From assembly GCF_000308775.1 (NCBI RefSeq), contig NZ_BAGJ01000087.1, positions 1 through 64,000 of the forward strand: DNA of 64,000 nucleotides, in the 5' to 3' direction. Numbering within the stretch: the stretch's first letter is position 1; each line of letters opens with the position of its first letter. Position numbers and translations under genes: made by a program. The stretch is from Nocardia testacea NBRC 100365. GTDB taxonomy: Bacteria > Actinomycetota > Actinomycetes > Mycobacteriales > Mycobacteriaceae. A model generated the notes under the pieces. The model had not been told where the DNA came from. It ran no database searches and worked only from the letters and a program-made list of their open reading frames with translations. Positions 52,773-61,752 of the stretch are shown here, in pieces.

Positions 52773-52826
52773 ATCCGGCACAGTACCGGCCGTGAGCGGC
52801 GCCGACCGGTACCCGTTCCCGGTCTC

Positions 52827-53804
52827 CTACCGATGCCGAGCCGGGGAGTCGGCGAACCCGTCGACTCCGGTGAGCTCGGCGGACAGCGCCCACAGCCGGG
52901 CCGCGGCGTCCGGGTCGATCGCCCACGGTTTGACGCCGCCGACGAGCATATCGTCCCCGCCGGCCGCTTCGGCGATATCGCAGTCCTGGCAGTACGCGCC
53001 CCCGTAACCGTCCAGCAGTGGCGAGGTGGCGGCCCATACCGCGGTGGCCGCTCCCTGCGCCGGGGTCTTGAAGCCTTCGGCGATACGGCCGTCGTCGGTG
53101 AGCCAGCCCTGGGCGAGCTGTTCGGACCGGGGAATGCGCCGCTGCAGCGGTGTGAGGATACTGCCCGGATGTACCGCGAACGCGTGCAGTCCGTCGGCTG
53201 CGCCGAGTTCGTCGAGGTACACGGCGAACAGAGCGTTGGCGGTCTTGGACTGCCCGTACGCCGCCCAGTGGTCGTAGTCGTGGTGGAAATGAGGGTCGTC
53301 CCAGCGGATGCCGGAAAGGAAATGCCCGGACGACGACACCGAGACCACCCGCGCACCGGTCGGGGCGAAAGCGCGCCGCAGTGCGGTGATCAGCGCGAAG
53401 TGGCCGAGATGATTGATGGCGAAATGCGCCTCCCAACCGGGCCCGATATGCCGGACCGGATAGGCCATCACGCCGGCGTTGCCGATCACGATATCGAGTT
53501 CCGGACCCTGCTCCCGGAACCTCTCGGCAAATACGCGAATACTGTCCGGGTCGGCCAGATCCAGTGGCAGAACCTGTGTGCGCGGGATGTCCCGCAGCGC
53601 CGCGGCGGCCACCGCGGGCCGGCGCGCGGGCACGATGACCTGTGCTCCCGCCCGGGCGAGCGCGGCGGTCGCCGCCAGCCCGAGCCCCGAGTAGCCGCCG
53701 GTGATCAAGGCGTGGCGGCCGGTGAGGTCGAGACCTGTCAGGACGTCGTCCGCGGTGCTGCGGGGACCGAAACCCGAGCCGATCCTGTGCTGTGTCGTGC
53801 TCAT
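52827..53804 (-). CDS. Short-chain dehydrogenase (retinol-dehydrogenase-like)
   Basis: 325 residues. Rossmann motif ALITGGYSGLGLA, NAG strand VIGNAGVMAYP, catalytic serine SVSSSGH, and Tyr/Lys in YGQSKTANALF. The layout is that of WWOX/retinol-dehydrogenase-like SDRs of actinobacteria. Expression is probably driven by a MerR-type promoter with a 19-bp spacer directly upstream. ATG 53804. Confidence 0.88.
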   Translation of the reverse strand: MSTTQHRIGSGFGPRSTADDVLTGLDLTGRHALITGGYSGLGLAATAALARAGAQVIVPARRPAVAAAALRDIPRTQVLPLDLADPDSIRVFAERFREQGPELDIVIGNAGVMAYPVRHIGPGWEAHFAINHLGHFALITALRRAFAPTGARVVSVSSSGHFLSGIRWDDPHFHHDYDHWAAYGQSKTANALFAVYLDELGAADGLHAFAVHPGSILTPLQRRIPRSEQLAQGWLTDDGRIAEGFKTPAQGAATAVWAATSPLLDGYGGAYCQDCDIAEAAGGDDMLVGGVKPWAIDPDAAARLWALSAELTGVDGFADSPARHR

Positions 53805-53811
53805 GAGTCGA

Positions 53812-53842
53812 ACGCTAGGATCTAGAGTGCGGTCTAGGTCAA
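53812..53842 (-). promoter_or_regulatory. MerR-type promoter of the SDR gene
   Basis: Minus strand: TTGACC (-35; plus 53837-53842), a 19-bp spacer, TAGCGT (-10; plus 53812-53817). The spacer holds the inverted repeat CTAGA-N6-TCTAG (plus 53822-53837). An overlong 19-bp spacer centred on a dyad is the classical MerR-activated layout, and a merR gene lies right beside it. Confidence 0.75.
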
Positions 53843-53858
53843 GTAACGGGGTCGAGGT

Positions 53859-54266
53859 ATGAGCGAACTGTCCATCGGGGACGTGGCGAAGGCGACCGGT
53901 CTGGGCATCCACGCACTGCGTTTTTTCGAACGGGAGAAACTGTTTCTGCGGCCGATCCCGCGGACCGCGGGCGGGCGCCGGGTCTACGACACCGCCGATG
54001 TGGAATGGCTGCTGTTGTGCAAACGGTTGCGTGACTCGGATATGCCGATCGCGACCGTGCAGAGGTTCGCCGAGTTGGTGCGGGCGGGTCCGGGGAACGA
54101 GGCGCAGCGTTTGGCGCTGCTGGAGGAACACCAGCAGTCGGTCGAGGCCAGAATGGCCGAGCTCGCTGCGAGTCTCGAAATCATCCGTGCCAAGGTCGGC
54201 ACCTATCGCGAGCATATGGCCGAGGGGACCGCGGCGGGCCTCTGGTCTCCCGGAGGGCAGGGGTAG
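53859..54266 (+). CDS. MerR-family transcriptional regulator
   Basis: 135 residues. Winged helix SIGDVAKATGLGIHALRFFEREKLFLRPIPRTAGGRRVYDTADVEWLLLCKRLRDSDMPIATVQRF, then a coiled coil (RLALLEEHQQSVEARMAELAASLEIIRAKV). No metal-binding cysteines, so more likely a small-molecule sensor. Divergent from the SDR gene with a MerR-type promoter between them. Confidence 0.92.
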   Translation: MSELSIGDVAKATGLGIHALRFFEREKLFLRPIPRTAGGRRVYDTADVEWLLLCKRLRDSDMPIATVQRFAELVRAGPGNEAQRLALLEEHQQSVEARMAELAASLEIIRAKVGTYREHMAEGTAAGLWSPGGQG

Positions 54267-54299
54267 GACGCCGGTCACGGCAACCTCTGTGTGGTGGCG

Positions 54300-54425
54300 C
54301 GAACCGACCCCATGTCGGGTTCGGCGGTGAGTGCGGATCGGTGTCGCGGGCCCGAATCGGGGCACCCGGCAGCGAACCGGGCCCGCGTGGCCGGCGCCCG
54401 CCGCCCCGAATTCGGGTGGCGGGCG
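54300..54425. terminator. Cluster of three stem-loops between convergent genes
   Basis: Arms: 54300-54308 with 54314-54323 (9 bp, one bulged G); 54345-54354 with 54378-54387 (10 bp perfect); 54395-54402 with 54418-54425 (8 bp perfect), enclosing the palindrome CCCGAATTCGGG. They fill most of the 175-bp gap between the convergent merR and FAD-dehydrogenase genes. Confidence 0.65.
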
Positions 54426-54441
54426 AGCGCTCGGGCCGCGC

Positions 54442-55770
54442 TCAGACCGCGACCGGCCGATCCGCCGCGGTATCGGCCGCGGCGAGGCCGAATACCAGCG
54501 CCGGTGCGATACCGCCCGCGTACGCGTTGTCGTAGAGACCGCCGATATCGGACCCCGCCGCGTACAGACCGCCGATGGGCCCGCCCGCCGCGGAGAGGGC
54601 CCGGCCGGCGGCGTCGATGCGGATTCCGTGGAACGGGAAGGTCAGCGCCGGACAGGTTTCGATGATGTAGTAGGGGCCGCGGTCCAGCGGTTGGGCGTCG
54701 TGGGTGCGGGTGGGGACCACCGCGTCACCGGCAGCGTTCACCGCACGGATCTGTTCGGCGATGGCGGCGCCGTCATACCCCCATTCCTCCGGCAGATAGG
54801 CGAAATCGTCCAGGGTCTCGGCGATTCCGCACCGCCCCTCGCGCCGCCGGGTGAGGTCGAATTTGTCCACCGCCACCGCACCTTCGACATAGCTGCCGAG
54901 CACCCGGTCGCGGTAGACCCGTTCGTCGGCGACGAGTAGTCCGCGGGCCTGCGGTTGTTCGAGCAGCCGCATGGCGGTCAGGTGATCGCCCAGGGTCTCG
55001 TCGGTGAAGCGCCGGTTGTCCAGGTTGAAAAGCAGGGCGTGTTCGCTGTAGTACAGCGACAGTGCCACGAAATCGGCGGGGTCGCGGAACGGGACCTGCG
55101 TCGGCACGAGATGCCCGTAGAAACCGGAGTTGGGCCTACCGGTGGCGGCACCCACGCCGGTGGCCAGCCGCAGCCCGTCTCCGGCGCTGGCCGGATTGGA
55201 ACGCAACTGCATGGCCGGCGCCTGTGGATGGATGTTCGCGGCGACCAGTTCGGCATCGGCCTGGAAGCCACCGGTGGCGAGTACGACCGCCGCGCTGCGG
55301 ATCTCGAGCTCGGTACCGTCGGGCCGGCGGATCAGGGCCCCGGTGACGGTGTCGTCGCGGGTCAGCAGCCGCACGGTCTCGGTGCCGGTGAACAGCTCCC
55401 CGGTGGCGGTGATCCGGCGCCGGCATTCGTCGATGTACTGGTTGGTGTCGAATTGATGCCCGATCCCGTACCGCAGCACCGGCACCGGGTCACCGCACTG
55501 CACCCCGAGCGCGCGGATCCAGGCGAGGGCCGCGGGAAACCCGTCGACCAGCGCGTGGCGCAGCGCCGGATCACCGTCCGGGTTCACCTCGTCCATCACC
55601 TCGTGGGTGGGCGCGGTCCAGGCGTAGCCCGCGTACCGGGCCGACCCGCCGACGGTATCGGCCTTCTCCACCACCACGACCGAGCGTCCCCGGTCGAGGG
55701 ATCGGGCGGCGGCCGTGAGCCCGGCCATGCCCGCACCGATCACCAGCACATCTGTTTCGATCGTCCGCAT
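54442..55770 (-). CDS. FAD-dependent dehydrogenase (fumarate reductase / 3-ketosteroid dehydrogenase-like)
   Basis: 442 residues. FAD motif DVLVIGAGMAGLTAAARSLDRG, VVEKADTVGGSARYAGY, ATGGF (AAVVLATGGFQADAEL), and C-terminal LYAAGSDIGGLYDNAYAGGIAPALVFG. The family covers fumarate reductases, tricarballylate and 3-ketosteroid dehydrogenases, which introduce or remove a C=C next to a carbonyl. AAGGAAAC precedes ATG 55770. Last gene of the leftward arm of the uptake/catabolism cluster. Confidence 0.85.
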   Translation of the reverse strand: MRTIETDVLVIGAGMAGLTAAARSLDRGRSVVVVEKADTVGGSARYAGYAWTAPTHEVMDEVNPDGDPALRHALVDGFPAALAWIRALGVQCGDPVPVLRYGIGHQFDTNQYIDECRRRITATGELFTGTETVRLLTRDDTVTGALIRRPDGTELEIRSAAVVLATGGFQADAELVAANIHPQAPAMQLRSNPASAGDGLRLATGVGAATGRPNSGFYGHLVPTQVPFRDPADFVALSLYYSEHALLFNLDNRRFTDETLGDHLTAMRLLEQPQARGLLVADERVYRDRVLGSYVEGAVAVDKFDLTRRREGRCGIAETLDDFAYLPEEWGYDGAAIAEQIRAVNAAGDAVVPTRTHDAQPLDRGPYYIIETCPALTFPFHGIRIDAAGRALSAAGGPIGGLYAAGSDIGGLYDNAYAGGIAPALVFGLAAADTAADRPVAV

Positions 55771-55832
55771 TCGTGTTTCCTTGTCGCTCGTTTCGCGGGC
55801 GGGCGCCCGTCGTGGATCCGGGGCCGGACGGC

Positions 55833-56621
55833 TCATACGGTGAACCTGCCGCCGTTGCTGAGCAGGACCGCGCCGATGACATTGGCGGCGCCGGGGGAGG
55901 CGAGATACAGGATGTTGTCCGCCAGTTCCGCGGCGGTCGCGTACCCGCGCGAGGCGCCGTCGGCCATGGCCGCACGCAGATGCGCCGGGGTCCGGGCCGC
56001 CATCCCGGTGTCCACCGGACCGGGCGCCACGGTGTTCACGCGGATACCGAAATGCGCGACCTCCTTGGCCACCGCTTGGCTCAGCGCGTGCATGCCCGCC
56101 TTCGAGGCCGCGTAGTGCGGGTATCCGGTGAGAGTGTCGAAGGCCGCCGACGATCCCACGGTGACGATCGCGCCGCCCCCGGTCGCCTTCATCGCGCGGA
56201 CCGCCGCACGCAGCACATGGAAGGTGCCGTCCAGATTCACCGAGAGGATCCGCCGCCACTGCTCGTCGCCGAGGTGGGTGAGGACATCGGCGGGTCGGTT
56301 CTGTTCGGCTGCCTCGTGGATCCGCTGTTTGCTGTGCGGATCGTCGACGCCCGCCGCGTGCACCACCACATCCACGCGGCCGTGATCGTCGAGCACTGTG
56401 GCGAAGGCGCTGTCCACCTGGGCCGAGTCGGCCACGTCCAGTCCGATCGCGGTCGCGCCGGTGATATCGGCCGCGGTACGCGCGGCCGCCTGCCGGTCGA
56501 TATCGCACAGGTAGACCGCCCGGGCTCCGCGCCGGGCGAGCAGCCGGGCGGTGGCGGCGCCGATGCCCGAACCCGCTCCGGTCACCAGGGCCACCTTGTC
56601 GCCGAACTCTGCCGCTGTCAT
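55833..56621 (-). CDS. Short-chain dehydrogenase/reductase (first of two in the cluster)
   Basis: 262 residues. TGAGSGIG cofactor motif, NAG-like VVHAAGVDDP, serine TVGSSAAF, and YAASK. A classical SDR acting on an alcohol or ketone. A 25-residue insertion after the NAG-like strand (HSKQRIHEAAEQNRPADVL) is unusual. GAGGAGAC precedes ATG 56621. It lies between the binding-protein and FAD-dehydrogenase genes on one presumed transcript. Confidence 0.88.
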   Translation of the reverse strand: MTAAEFGDKVALVTGAGSGIGAATARLLARRGARAVYLCDIDRQAAARTAADITGATAIGLDVADSAQVDSAFATVLDDHGRVDVVVHAAGVDDPHSKQRIHEAAEQNRPADVLTHLGDEQWRRILSVNLDGTFHVLRAAVRAMKATGGGAIVTVGSSAAFDTLTGYPHYAASKAGMHALSQAVAKEVAHFGIRVNTVAPGPVDTGMAARTPAHLRAAMADGASRGYATAAELADNILYLASPGAANVIGAVLLSNGGRFTV

Positions 56622-56659
56622 ATCCGTCTCCTCGTCCGCTGCCTTTCGCGTCTCGCCGG

Positions 56660-57703
56660 TCACTGGAAAATGTCCTCCCATTCGTTGCGATAGCGTTCGG
56701 CGCCTTCGCCGATCGTGACCTCGAGGTTCTGGTCCGGGACGTCCTGCGCCACCGTCAGTGCCCCGTCGATGCCGGGCAGGACCGCGCCGTAACCGCGTGA
56801 GGTGGCCTGCTGGCCCGGCCGGCTCACCATGAAATCGGCGAGCACCTGGGCGGCGTTGGGGTGCGGTGCCGAACCGAGCGCCAGTCCGTACCATCGGGCG
56901 CCCCACACATGCGGGCCCTCGGTCCAGTCGACCGGCGCCCCCGCGGCCCGTTCGGGCAGCATCGGATTGCACATGAGCGCGGCCACGATCTCACCGGAGG
57001 CCAGTGCCTGTCCCAGCGGCTGGCTGCTCGGGTAGATCCGCGGACTGTTCTGCGCGAGGCGCCGCAGGAAATCGCGTCCGCCGTAGTTCTGCTCGATGTG
57101 GTCGTAATAGTCGATATAGGTCGGCGAGGTGGCCGGGGTGACGATGCCGACCTTGCCTTTCAGGGCGGGGTCGAGCAGATCCTGCGCGGTGCGGATGCCC
57201 TTGGGGTAGGCGGCGGTGTTCCAGCCGAAGCCCAGGATCACCGCACCCTCGAGGAAGAACTTGCCATCGATGATGCTGTCCGCGCGGCGGTATTCGGGCG
57301 CGTCGAACGCGGGCCCGACCACTTCCACCGCCGAATCGGTGCCCTCGGCCTTGTGCATCCAGGCCACATCGGTGATGACCGCGACGTCACCGGCGCCCTT
57401 ACCGGTCCGTGATTCCGCGTCGATACGGGAGAGCAGGTCGGCATCGACGCCGCGCACGACGGTGAGATCGATCCGGGGATAAGCGGATTCGAACGCCTTT
57501 TCCAGATTCGCGAGCATCGGCTGGGCCTGGGTGGAGTAGATCGTGACCGCGCCTTCGGCGTTCGCCGCGGCGACAACCTCGTCCCAGGTGCCGGAGACGG
57601 GCCGGGAGACCTGACCGGTGCCGCCGCAGCCCGCCAGGGCCAGGGCGAGGGAGCCGACGACCGCGGCCATCCGCAGCACGCTCGCGCGCAGGGTTTTTCG
57701 CAT
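56660..57703 (-). CDS. ABC substrate-binding lipoprotein, iron/thiamine/putrescine class (paralogue 1)
   Basis: 347 residues. Lipoprotein signal with lipobox LAGC. Type-II binding protein: GAVTIYSTQAQPMLANLEKAFESAYPRIDLTVVRG, GFGWNTAAYPKGIRTAQDLLDPALKGKVGIV and PHPNAAQVLADFM. Clearly paralogous to the binding protein at 59.9-60.9 kb across its full length. No ATPase or permease is encoded on this arm, so it may share the rightward one. GAGG precedes ATG 57703. Confidence 0.9.
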   Translation of the reverse strand: MRKTLRASVLRMAAVVGSLALALAGCGGTGQVSRPVSGTWDEVVAAANAEGAVTIYSTQAQPMLANLEKAFESAYPRIDLTVVRGVDADLLSRIDAESRTGKGAGDVAVITDVAWMHKAEGTDSAVEVVGPAFDAPEYRRADSIIDGKFFLEGAVILGFGWNTAAYPKGIRTAQDLLDPALKGKVGIVTPATSPTYIDYYDHIEQNYGGRDFLRRLAQNSPRIYPSSQPLGQALASGEIVAALMCNPMLPERAAGAPVDWTEGPHVWGARWYGLALGSAPHPNAAQVLADFMVSRPGQQATSRGYGAVLPGIDGALTVAQDVPDQNLEVTIGEGAERYRNEWEDIFQ

Positions 57704-57825
57704 GGATACCTCATCATTTCGATCCGATGTCAAGGGATATAGACGCCGTGGGGCAGGTGGTTTCGGGCGACCGGACGCGTCCGAGCGCCGCAAGAATGTG
57801 GATCGGGCGTCGGCTCCGGGGCCGA

Positions 57826-59772
57826 TCACCCGGCCCCGACGCGTGACCGGTGGTCGCTGCCGATGACGGCCGCCGCGGCGGCGCGACCCTCGGCCACGGC
57901 ATGGGAGACCCGCCGGGGCACCACCGCATCGCCGATCACCTGGATACGGGCGTGCGCCGATTCCTTCCGGAACGACTCCCAGCCGATGGCTCGTCGTTCG
58001 CCCGCGACCACCACCCGGTCGCAGGGCAGTTCGGTCGTGCGGCCGGAGAGCAAGTTCCGGTAGGTGACCACGGTCTGCGACTCCTGCCGCGTCACCTCCG
58101 AGACCGCGGCCTCGACGACGAATTCCACCGGCCGGCCCGCCAAACGCCGCCGCAGCTGGACCCGGCTCTCCGCCGGGATGCCGGCGGCCACGGCCGGTCC
58201 GGGAACGAGTACGGTGACCTGGCCCGCGCCACCCGCCAGGGCCGCCTCCACCACGCCGAGAGCGGGCCAGTAGCCGAATCCGTCGTCGACGACCACCACC
58301 CGGTCGCCCGGCCATATCTGCCAGGGGTCGACCAGGGCCGCGGTGGTGGTCGCGGTACCGGGAGTCGCGGTTTCGACGGCTCCGGTCGCCAGGATCACCT
58401 CGTCGTAATCGGCGAGATCCGCCGGGCGGGCGCGGTATCCCAGTTCCAATACCGCGCCGCCGAGATTGTCCTGGTAGTAGCGCAGCAGCGCCGACCAGCC
58501 GGTCCGGTTCGGAGCCTGTGCGGCGGTGCGCAACTGCCCGCCGATCCAGCGGCTCGCTTCGAAAACGGTGACGGCATGGGTCGGGGCCAGCCGGAAGGCG
58601 GCTTCCAGTCCCGCGGGCCCGGCACCTACGATCGCCACCCGCGCCGCCCGCTCCGGGGCCGAGCCGAATCGCAACGGCCGGGCCGGTCGTGCCGACCGGC
58701 CGGGCGGGGCCAGGTCCGGGTTCACCGAGCAGAGCAGGACGGGGGTGAACGAGCGGCAGTCCTCGTTACAGGAGACACACGGCCGGATCCGGGTGTCGTC
58801 GCCGCGCAGCAGTTTGTGCGCGATATCGGGGTCGGCGACGAACGGGCGCGCCATGCCGACCATATCGGCGCCCGCGGCGAGTGCCGCCTCGATATCCGCC
58901 CGGACCCGGAACGCCTGGGAGACCAGCAGCGGCCGGTCGGTGGCCGCGCGCAACCGGCGCAGTTCCGGCAGGAGCGGAGGCCCGGCGGTCGCCATATCGC
59001 GGACGTAGGTGGTGCGGACACCGACCGTCACATTGATGTAGTCGAACATGTCCAGCAGCGGCAGCACTTCGCATAGGCCGTCGATGTCCATCCCGGCCTC
59101 TTCGGCGCCGTCGATCGAGACGCGTACGCCGAGCACCAGGTCCGGGCACGCCGCGGTGATCGCGCCGTGCAGCCGGTGCAGTATGGCCGCGCGTCCGCCG
59201 ACGGTCCCGGCGTCCGGGCGGGTGTTGGAGGCCGCGGACAGGAACTGGGCCAGCAGATACCCGTGCGCGGCGTGCAGTTCCACCGCGGCGAACCCCGCCT
59301 CCGCGGCGTGCCGGGAGCTGCGCACGAAGGCCTCGACGAGCGCGTCGATATCGTCGTCGGACAGCACCCGCGCCCGCACCGGCTCGCGGGGAGAACGCAC
59401 CGCCGAGGGCGCCACCGGGTGCTCCCAGATCTCCGCGCCCAGTGTTTCGCGTCCCAGGTGGACCAGCTGGCACACCGCCACCGCGCCTTCCTCGGTGATG
59501 GCCCGGGCGCGCCGGCGCAGTCCGGGCAGTCCCGCCGGATCCGAGGCGTCGGTGATATTGCCGGTGCGGTTGCCGGAATCCGAGCCGACCACGGTGCCGC
59601 CGGCGATCACCATGGCCGCGCCGCCGGCTGCGCAGCGCCGCCAGTAGTCCGCGTCACCGGGCTGGGCCGTACCCGCGCTGACCGCCCCGGACCCGTGCGC
59701 GGTGGCCACGAGGCGGTTGCGCAGCGTGAGGGCGCCGATCCGCAGGGGGGACGACATATCAGGAGTGGGCAC
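57826..59772 (-). CDS. Flavin/iron-sulfur enoate oxidoreductase (2,4-dienoyl-CoA reductase-like)
   Basis: 648 residues. N-terminal old-yellow-enzyme barrel (LRNRLVATAHGSG, VELHAAHGYLLAQFLS), then 4Fe-4S ligands C332, C335, C339 and C348 (CVSCNEDC...C), then an FAD/NAD(P)-binding module (VAIVGAGPAGLEAAFRL). The architecture is that of 2,4-dienoyl-CoA reductase, BaiCD and trimethylamine dehydrogenase. It should reduce an activated double bond or oxidatively cleave an amine. GTG 59772 with AGGAGG is preferred over ATG 59757. Confidence 0.9.
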   Translation of the reverse strand: MPTPDMSSPLRIGALTLRNRLVATAHGSGAVSAGTAQPGDADYWRRCAAGGAAMVIAGGTVVGSDSGNRTGNITDASDPAGLPGLRRRARAITEEGAVAVCQLVHLGRETLGAEIWEHPVAPSAVRSPREPVRARVLSDDDIDALVEAFVRSSRHAAEAGFAAVELHAAHGYLLAQFLSAASNTRPDAGTVGGRAAILHRLHGAITAACPDLVLGVRVSIDGAEEAGMDIDGLCEVLPLLDMFDYINVTVGVRTTYVRDMATAGPPLLPELRRLRAATDRPLLVSQAFRVRADIEAALAAGADMVGMARPFVADPDIAHKLLRGDDTRIRPCVSCNEDCRSFTPVLLCSVNPDLAPPGRSARPARPLRFGSAPERAARVAIVGAGPAGLEAAFRLAPTHAVTVFEASRWIGGQLRTAAQAPNRTGWSALLRYYQDNLGGAVLELGYRARPADLADYDEVILATGAVETATPGTATTTAALVDPWQIWPGDRVVVVDDGFGYWPALGVVEAALAGGAGQVTVLVPGPAVAAGIPAESRVQLRRRLAGRPVEFVVEAAVSEVTRQESQTVVTYRNLLSGRTTELPCDRVVVAGERRAIGWESFRKESAHARIQVIGDAVVPRRVSHAVAEGRAAAAAVIGSDHRSRVGAG

Positions 59773-59783
59773 CGTTCCTCCTT

Positions 59784-59869
59784 GAACTGGATTCACTTCA
59801 TATTATTGCCACACAGTGATTGACACCACAATGGGTATGGCATAGTTTCAAACTGACATCAGTTCAGTT
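59784..59869. promoter_or_regulatory. Divergent promoter region with operator for the uptake/catabolism cluster
   Basis: Rightward: TTGACA at 59820-59825, 17-bp spacer, TAGTTT at 59843-59848. The palindrome AACTGA-CA-TCAGTT (59851-59864) falls on the predicted start site, and another TCAGTT follows at 59864-59869. Leftward: TAATAT on the minus strand (59800-59805) is a candidate -10, with a GAACTG half-site at 59784. A repressor controlling both arms is suggested; none is encoded here. Confidence 0.6.
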
Positions 59870-59893
59870 CTGCGGGATGTGGGTATTCGCACC

Positions 59894-60931
59894 ATGAAGT
59901 TGTTGTTCAAGGCCACGGCGGCCGCGACGGCCCTCGCTGTCATTTCGGTTCTCACCGCGTGCGGGGGGAGCCCCGGCACCACCGGACCCGTATCGGGCGC
60001 CTGGTCCGACGTCGAGGCGGCCGCCGAAAAAGAGGGCAGCGTGCTGCTCTACTCGAGCCAGAAACCCGCCAACCTGGAACGGCTGGAGAAGGCCTTCGAA
60101 ACGAAGTATCCGCGCATCGACCTGGAGTTCGTGCGCGGTACCGACGCCGATATCAACCCGCGGGTGGAAACGGAGAACCGCACCGGGCGGGGCACGGCCG
60201 ACGTCCATATGCTCACCGACGCCACCTGGGTCGCCAATGCCGCCGAATCGGGCAGTTATTCGGCCGAGCTGGTCGGCCCGCATCTGCAGGCACCGGAGTA
60301 CCGGCCCGAAGTCAGTGTGCTGGAGAACCGGTTCGCACTGAGCAGCGCGGCCGTCTTCGCGCTCGGCTGGAACACCGCTGCGGTACCGGGCGGTCTCCGT
60401 ACTCCGCAGGACCTGCTCGATCCGAAGTACCGGGGCAAGATCGGCATCGTCAACCCCACCGGTATCGCGTCCTACGTCGATCTCTACCGCTTCTACGCCC
60501 GGACCTACGGCGAGGACTACTGGGACCGGATCGCCGAATTGAAGCCGCGTATCTATCCGAGCGCGCTCGGCATCGCCCAGGCGCTCACCTCCGGTGAGAT
60601 CGTGGCGACCCCGTCGGTGCAGCCACTGGTCACCGAGGTGGCGGCGGGCGCTCCGGTCGACTGGGCGCTGCCGTCGCAGCCCTGGGGAACCCCCTGGTAC
60701 ACCCACGCGCTCAGCGTCGCGCCGCATCCGAACGCGGCGCAGGTCCTGGTCGACTTCATGACGACCCGGGAGGGGCAGACCGCCCTCAACGACGGGTACG
60801 CCGCGGCGCTGCCGGATATCCCGGGCGCGGTGGTGCAGGCGCAGGAGATCGCCGCTCCGGATACCGCCGACCTCACGCCGGACCAGGTCGCCGCGTACTC
60901 GCAGGAATGGGCGCGGCGTTTCCAGAGCTGA
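59894..60931 (+). CDS. ABC substrate-binding lipoprotein, iron/thiamine/putrescine class (paralogue 2)
   Basis: 345 residues. Lipobox LTAC after a hydrophobic signal. GSVLLYSSQKPANLERLEKAFETKYPRIDLEFVRGTDAD, ALGWNTAAVPGGLRTPQDLLDPKYRGKIGIV and APHPNAAQVLVDFMTT. Same fold and many identical positions as paralogue 1. First gene of the rightward arm, followed by an SDR, ATPase and permease. ATG 59894; GTG 59879 is possible. Confidence 0.9.
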   Translation: MKLLFKATAAATALAVISVLTACGGSPGTTGPVSGAWSDVEAAAEKEGSVLLYSSQKPANLERLEKAFETKYPRIDLEFVRGTDADINPRVETENRTGRGTADVHMLTDATWVANAAESGSYSAELVGPHLQAPEYRPEVSVLENRFALSSAAVFALGWNTAAVPGGLRTPQDLLDPKYRGKIGIVNPTGIASYVDLYRFYARTYGEDYWDRIAELKPRIYPSALGIAQALTSGEIVATPSVQPLVTEVAAGAPVDWALPSQPWGTPWYTHALSVAPHPNAAQVLVDFMTTREGQTALNDGYAAALPDIPGAVVQAQEIAAPDTADLTPDQVAAYSQEWARRFQS

Positions 60932-60968
60932 CCGGGCTCCGACACACACCGACCGACGAAGGACAGGC

Positions 60969-61751
60969 ATGGACAACAGGGCCGAGCCCCTGCGGGGCAC
61001 CCACGTGCTGGTCACCGGGGCTTCCGGTGGGATCGGCGGCGCGACCGCCGAACTGTTCGCCGCCAAGGGCGCGACCGTCTATCTCACCGATGTGGACGAT
61101 ATCGCGGGCCGGAAACGGGCGCTGGCACTCGGTCCCCGAGCCCGCTACCACCGCCTCGACGTCACCGACGAGGGCGACTGGCACGCCGTGGCCACCGCGA
61201 TGGAGCAGGCCGGGCACCCGATGAACGTACTGGTGAACAGTGCCGGGACCGCACTGAAGGCGCCGCTGGCCCAGACCACGCTCGCCCAGTTCCGCCGGAT
61301 GATCGACCAGCATCTGGTCGGCACGTTCCTCGGCCTGCGGGCCGCCGCGGCGGCCATGACCGGCGGGGGCACGATCGTGACGATCTCTTCGTTGCGCGGG
61401 GTCCTGGCGACGGCCGAACTCGGCGCCTACGGCGCGGCGAAATCCGGTGTCCGGGCGCTGACCAAGGTCGCGGCGCTGGAATTGGCCGAGCAGGGGATCC
61501 GGGTCAATTCCGTCTGTCCCGGCAGTATCACCACCGAGATCACCTCGGCGCCCGGTTTCGCCGCCGACGATATGGAGACATACGTCCGCAGTATTCCGAT
61601 GCGGCGCCGCGGCTCGCCCGACGAGGTGGCGGCGGTGATCGCATTCCTGGCGACCGCCGACAGCAGTTACGTCACCGGTATCGACCTCCTGGTCGACGGC
61701 GGGACCGCCGCCGGTGCCCGCACCCCCAAACTTTCGACCCAGAAGGCATGA
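60969..61751 (+). CDS. Short-chain dehydrogenase/reductase (second of two in the cluster)
   Basis: 260 residues. TGASGGIG, NSAG (VLVNSAGTALK), serine in TISSLRG, YGAAK, and a C-terminal family tail SSYVTGIDLLVDGG. A classical SDR. Encoded inside an ABC importer operon between binding protein and ATPase genes, which links its substrate to the imported compound. GAAGGACAGG precedes ATG 60969; ends one base before the ATPase start. Confidence 0.9.
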   Translation: MDNRAEPLRGTHVLVTGASGGIGGATAELFAAKGATVYLTDVDDIAGRKRALALGPRARYHRLDVTDEGDWHAVATAMEQAGHPMNVLVNSAGTALKAPLAQTTLAQFRRMIDQHLVGTFLGLRAAAAAMTGGGTIVTISSLRGVLATAELGAYGAAKSGVRALTKVAALELAEQGIRVNSVCPGSITTEITSAPGFAADDMETYVRSIPMRRRGSPDEVAAVIAFLATADSSYVTGIDLLVDGGTAAGARTPKLSTQKA

Positions 61752-61752
61752 G

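Noticed and set aside
52113..53825. Open frame of 570 codons on the plus strand
   Set aside because: Crosses the YdcF-like gene end and runs antisense to two real genes; no motif seen.
53805..54365. N-terminal extension of the SDR gene across merR
   Set aside because: Antisense to merR and overlaps the MerR-type promoter; the SDR fold begins after ATG 53804.
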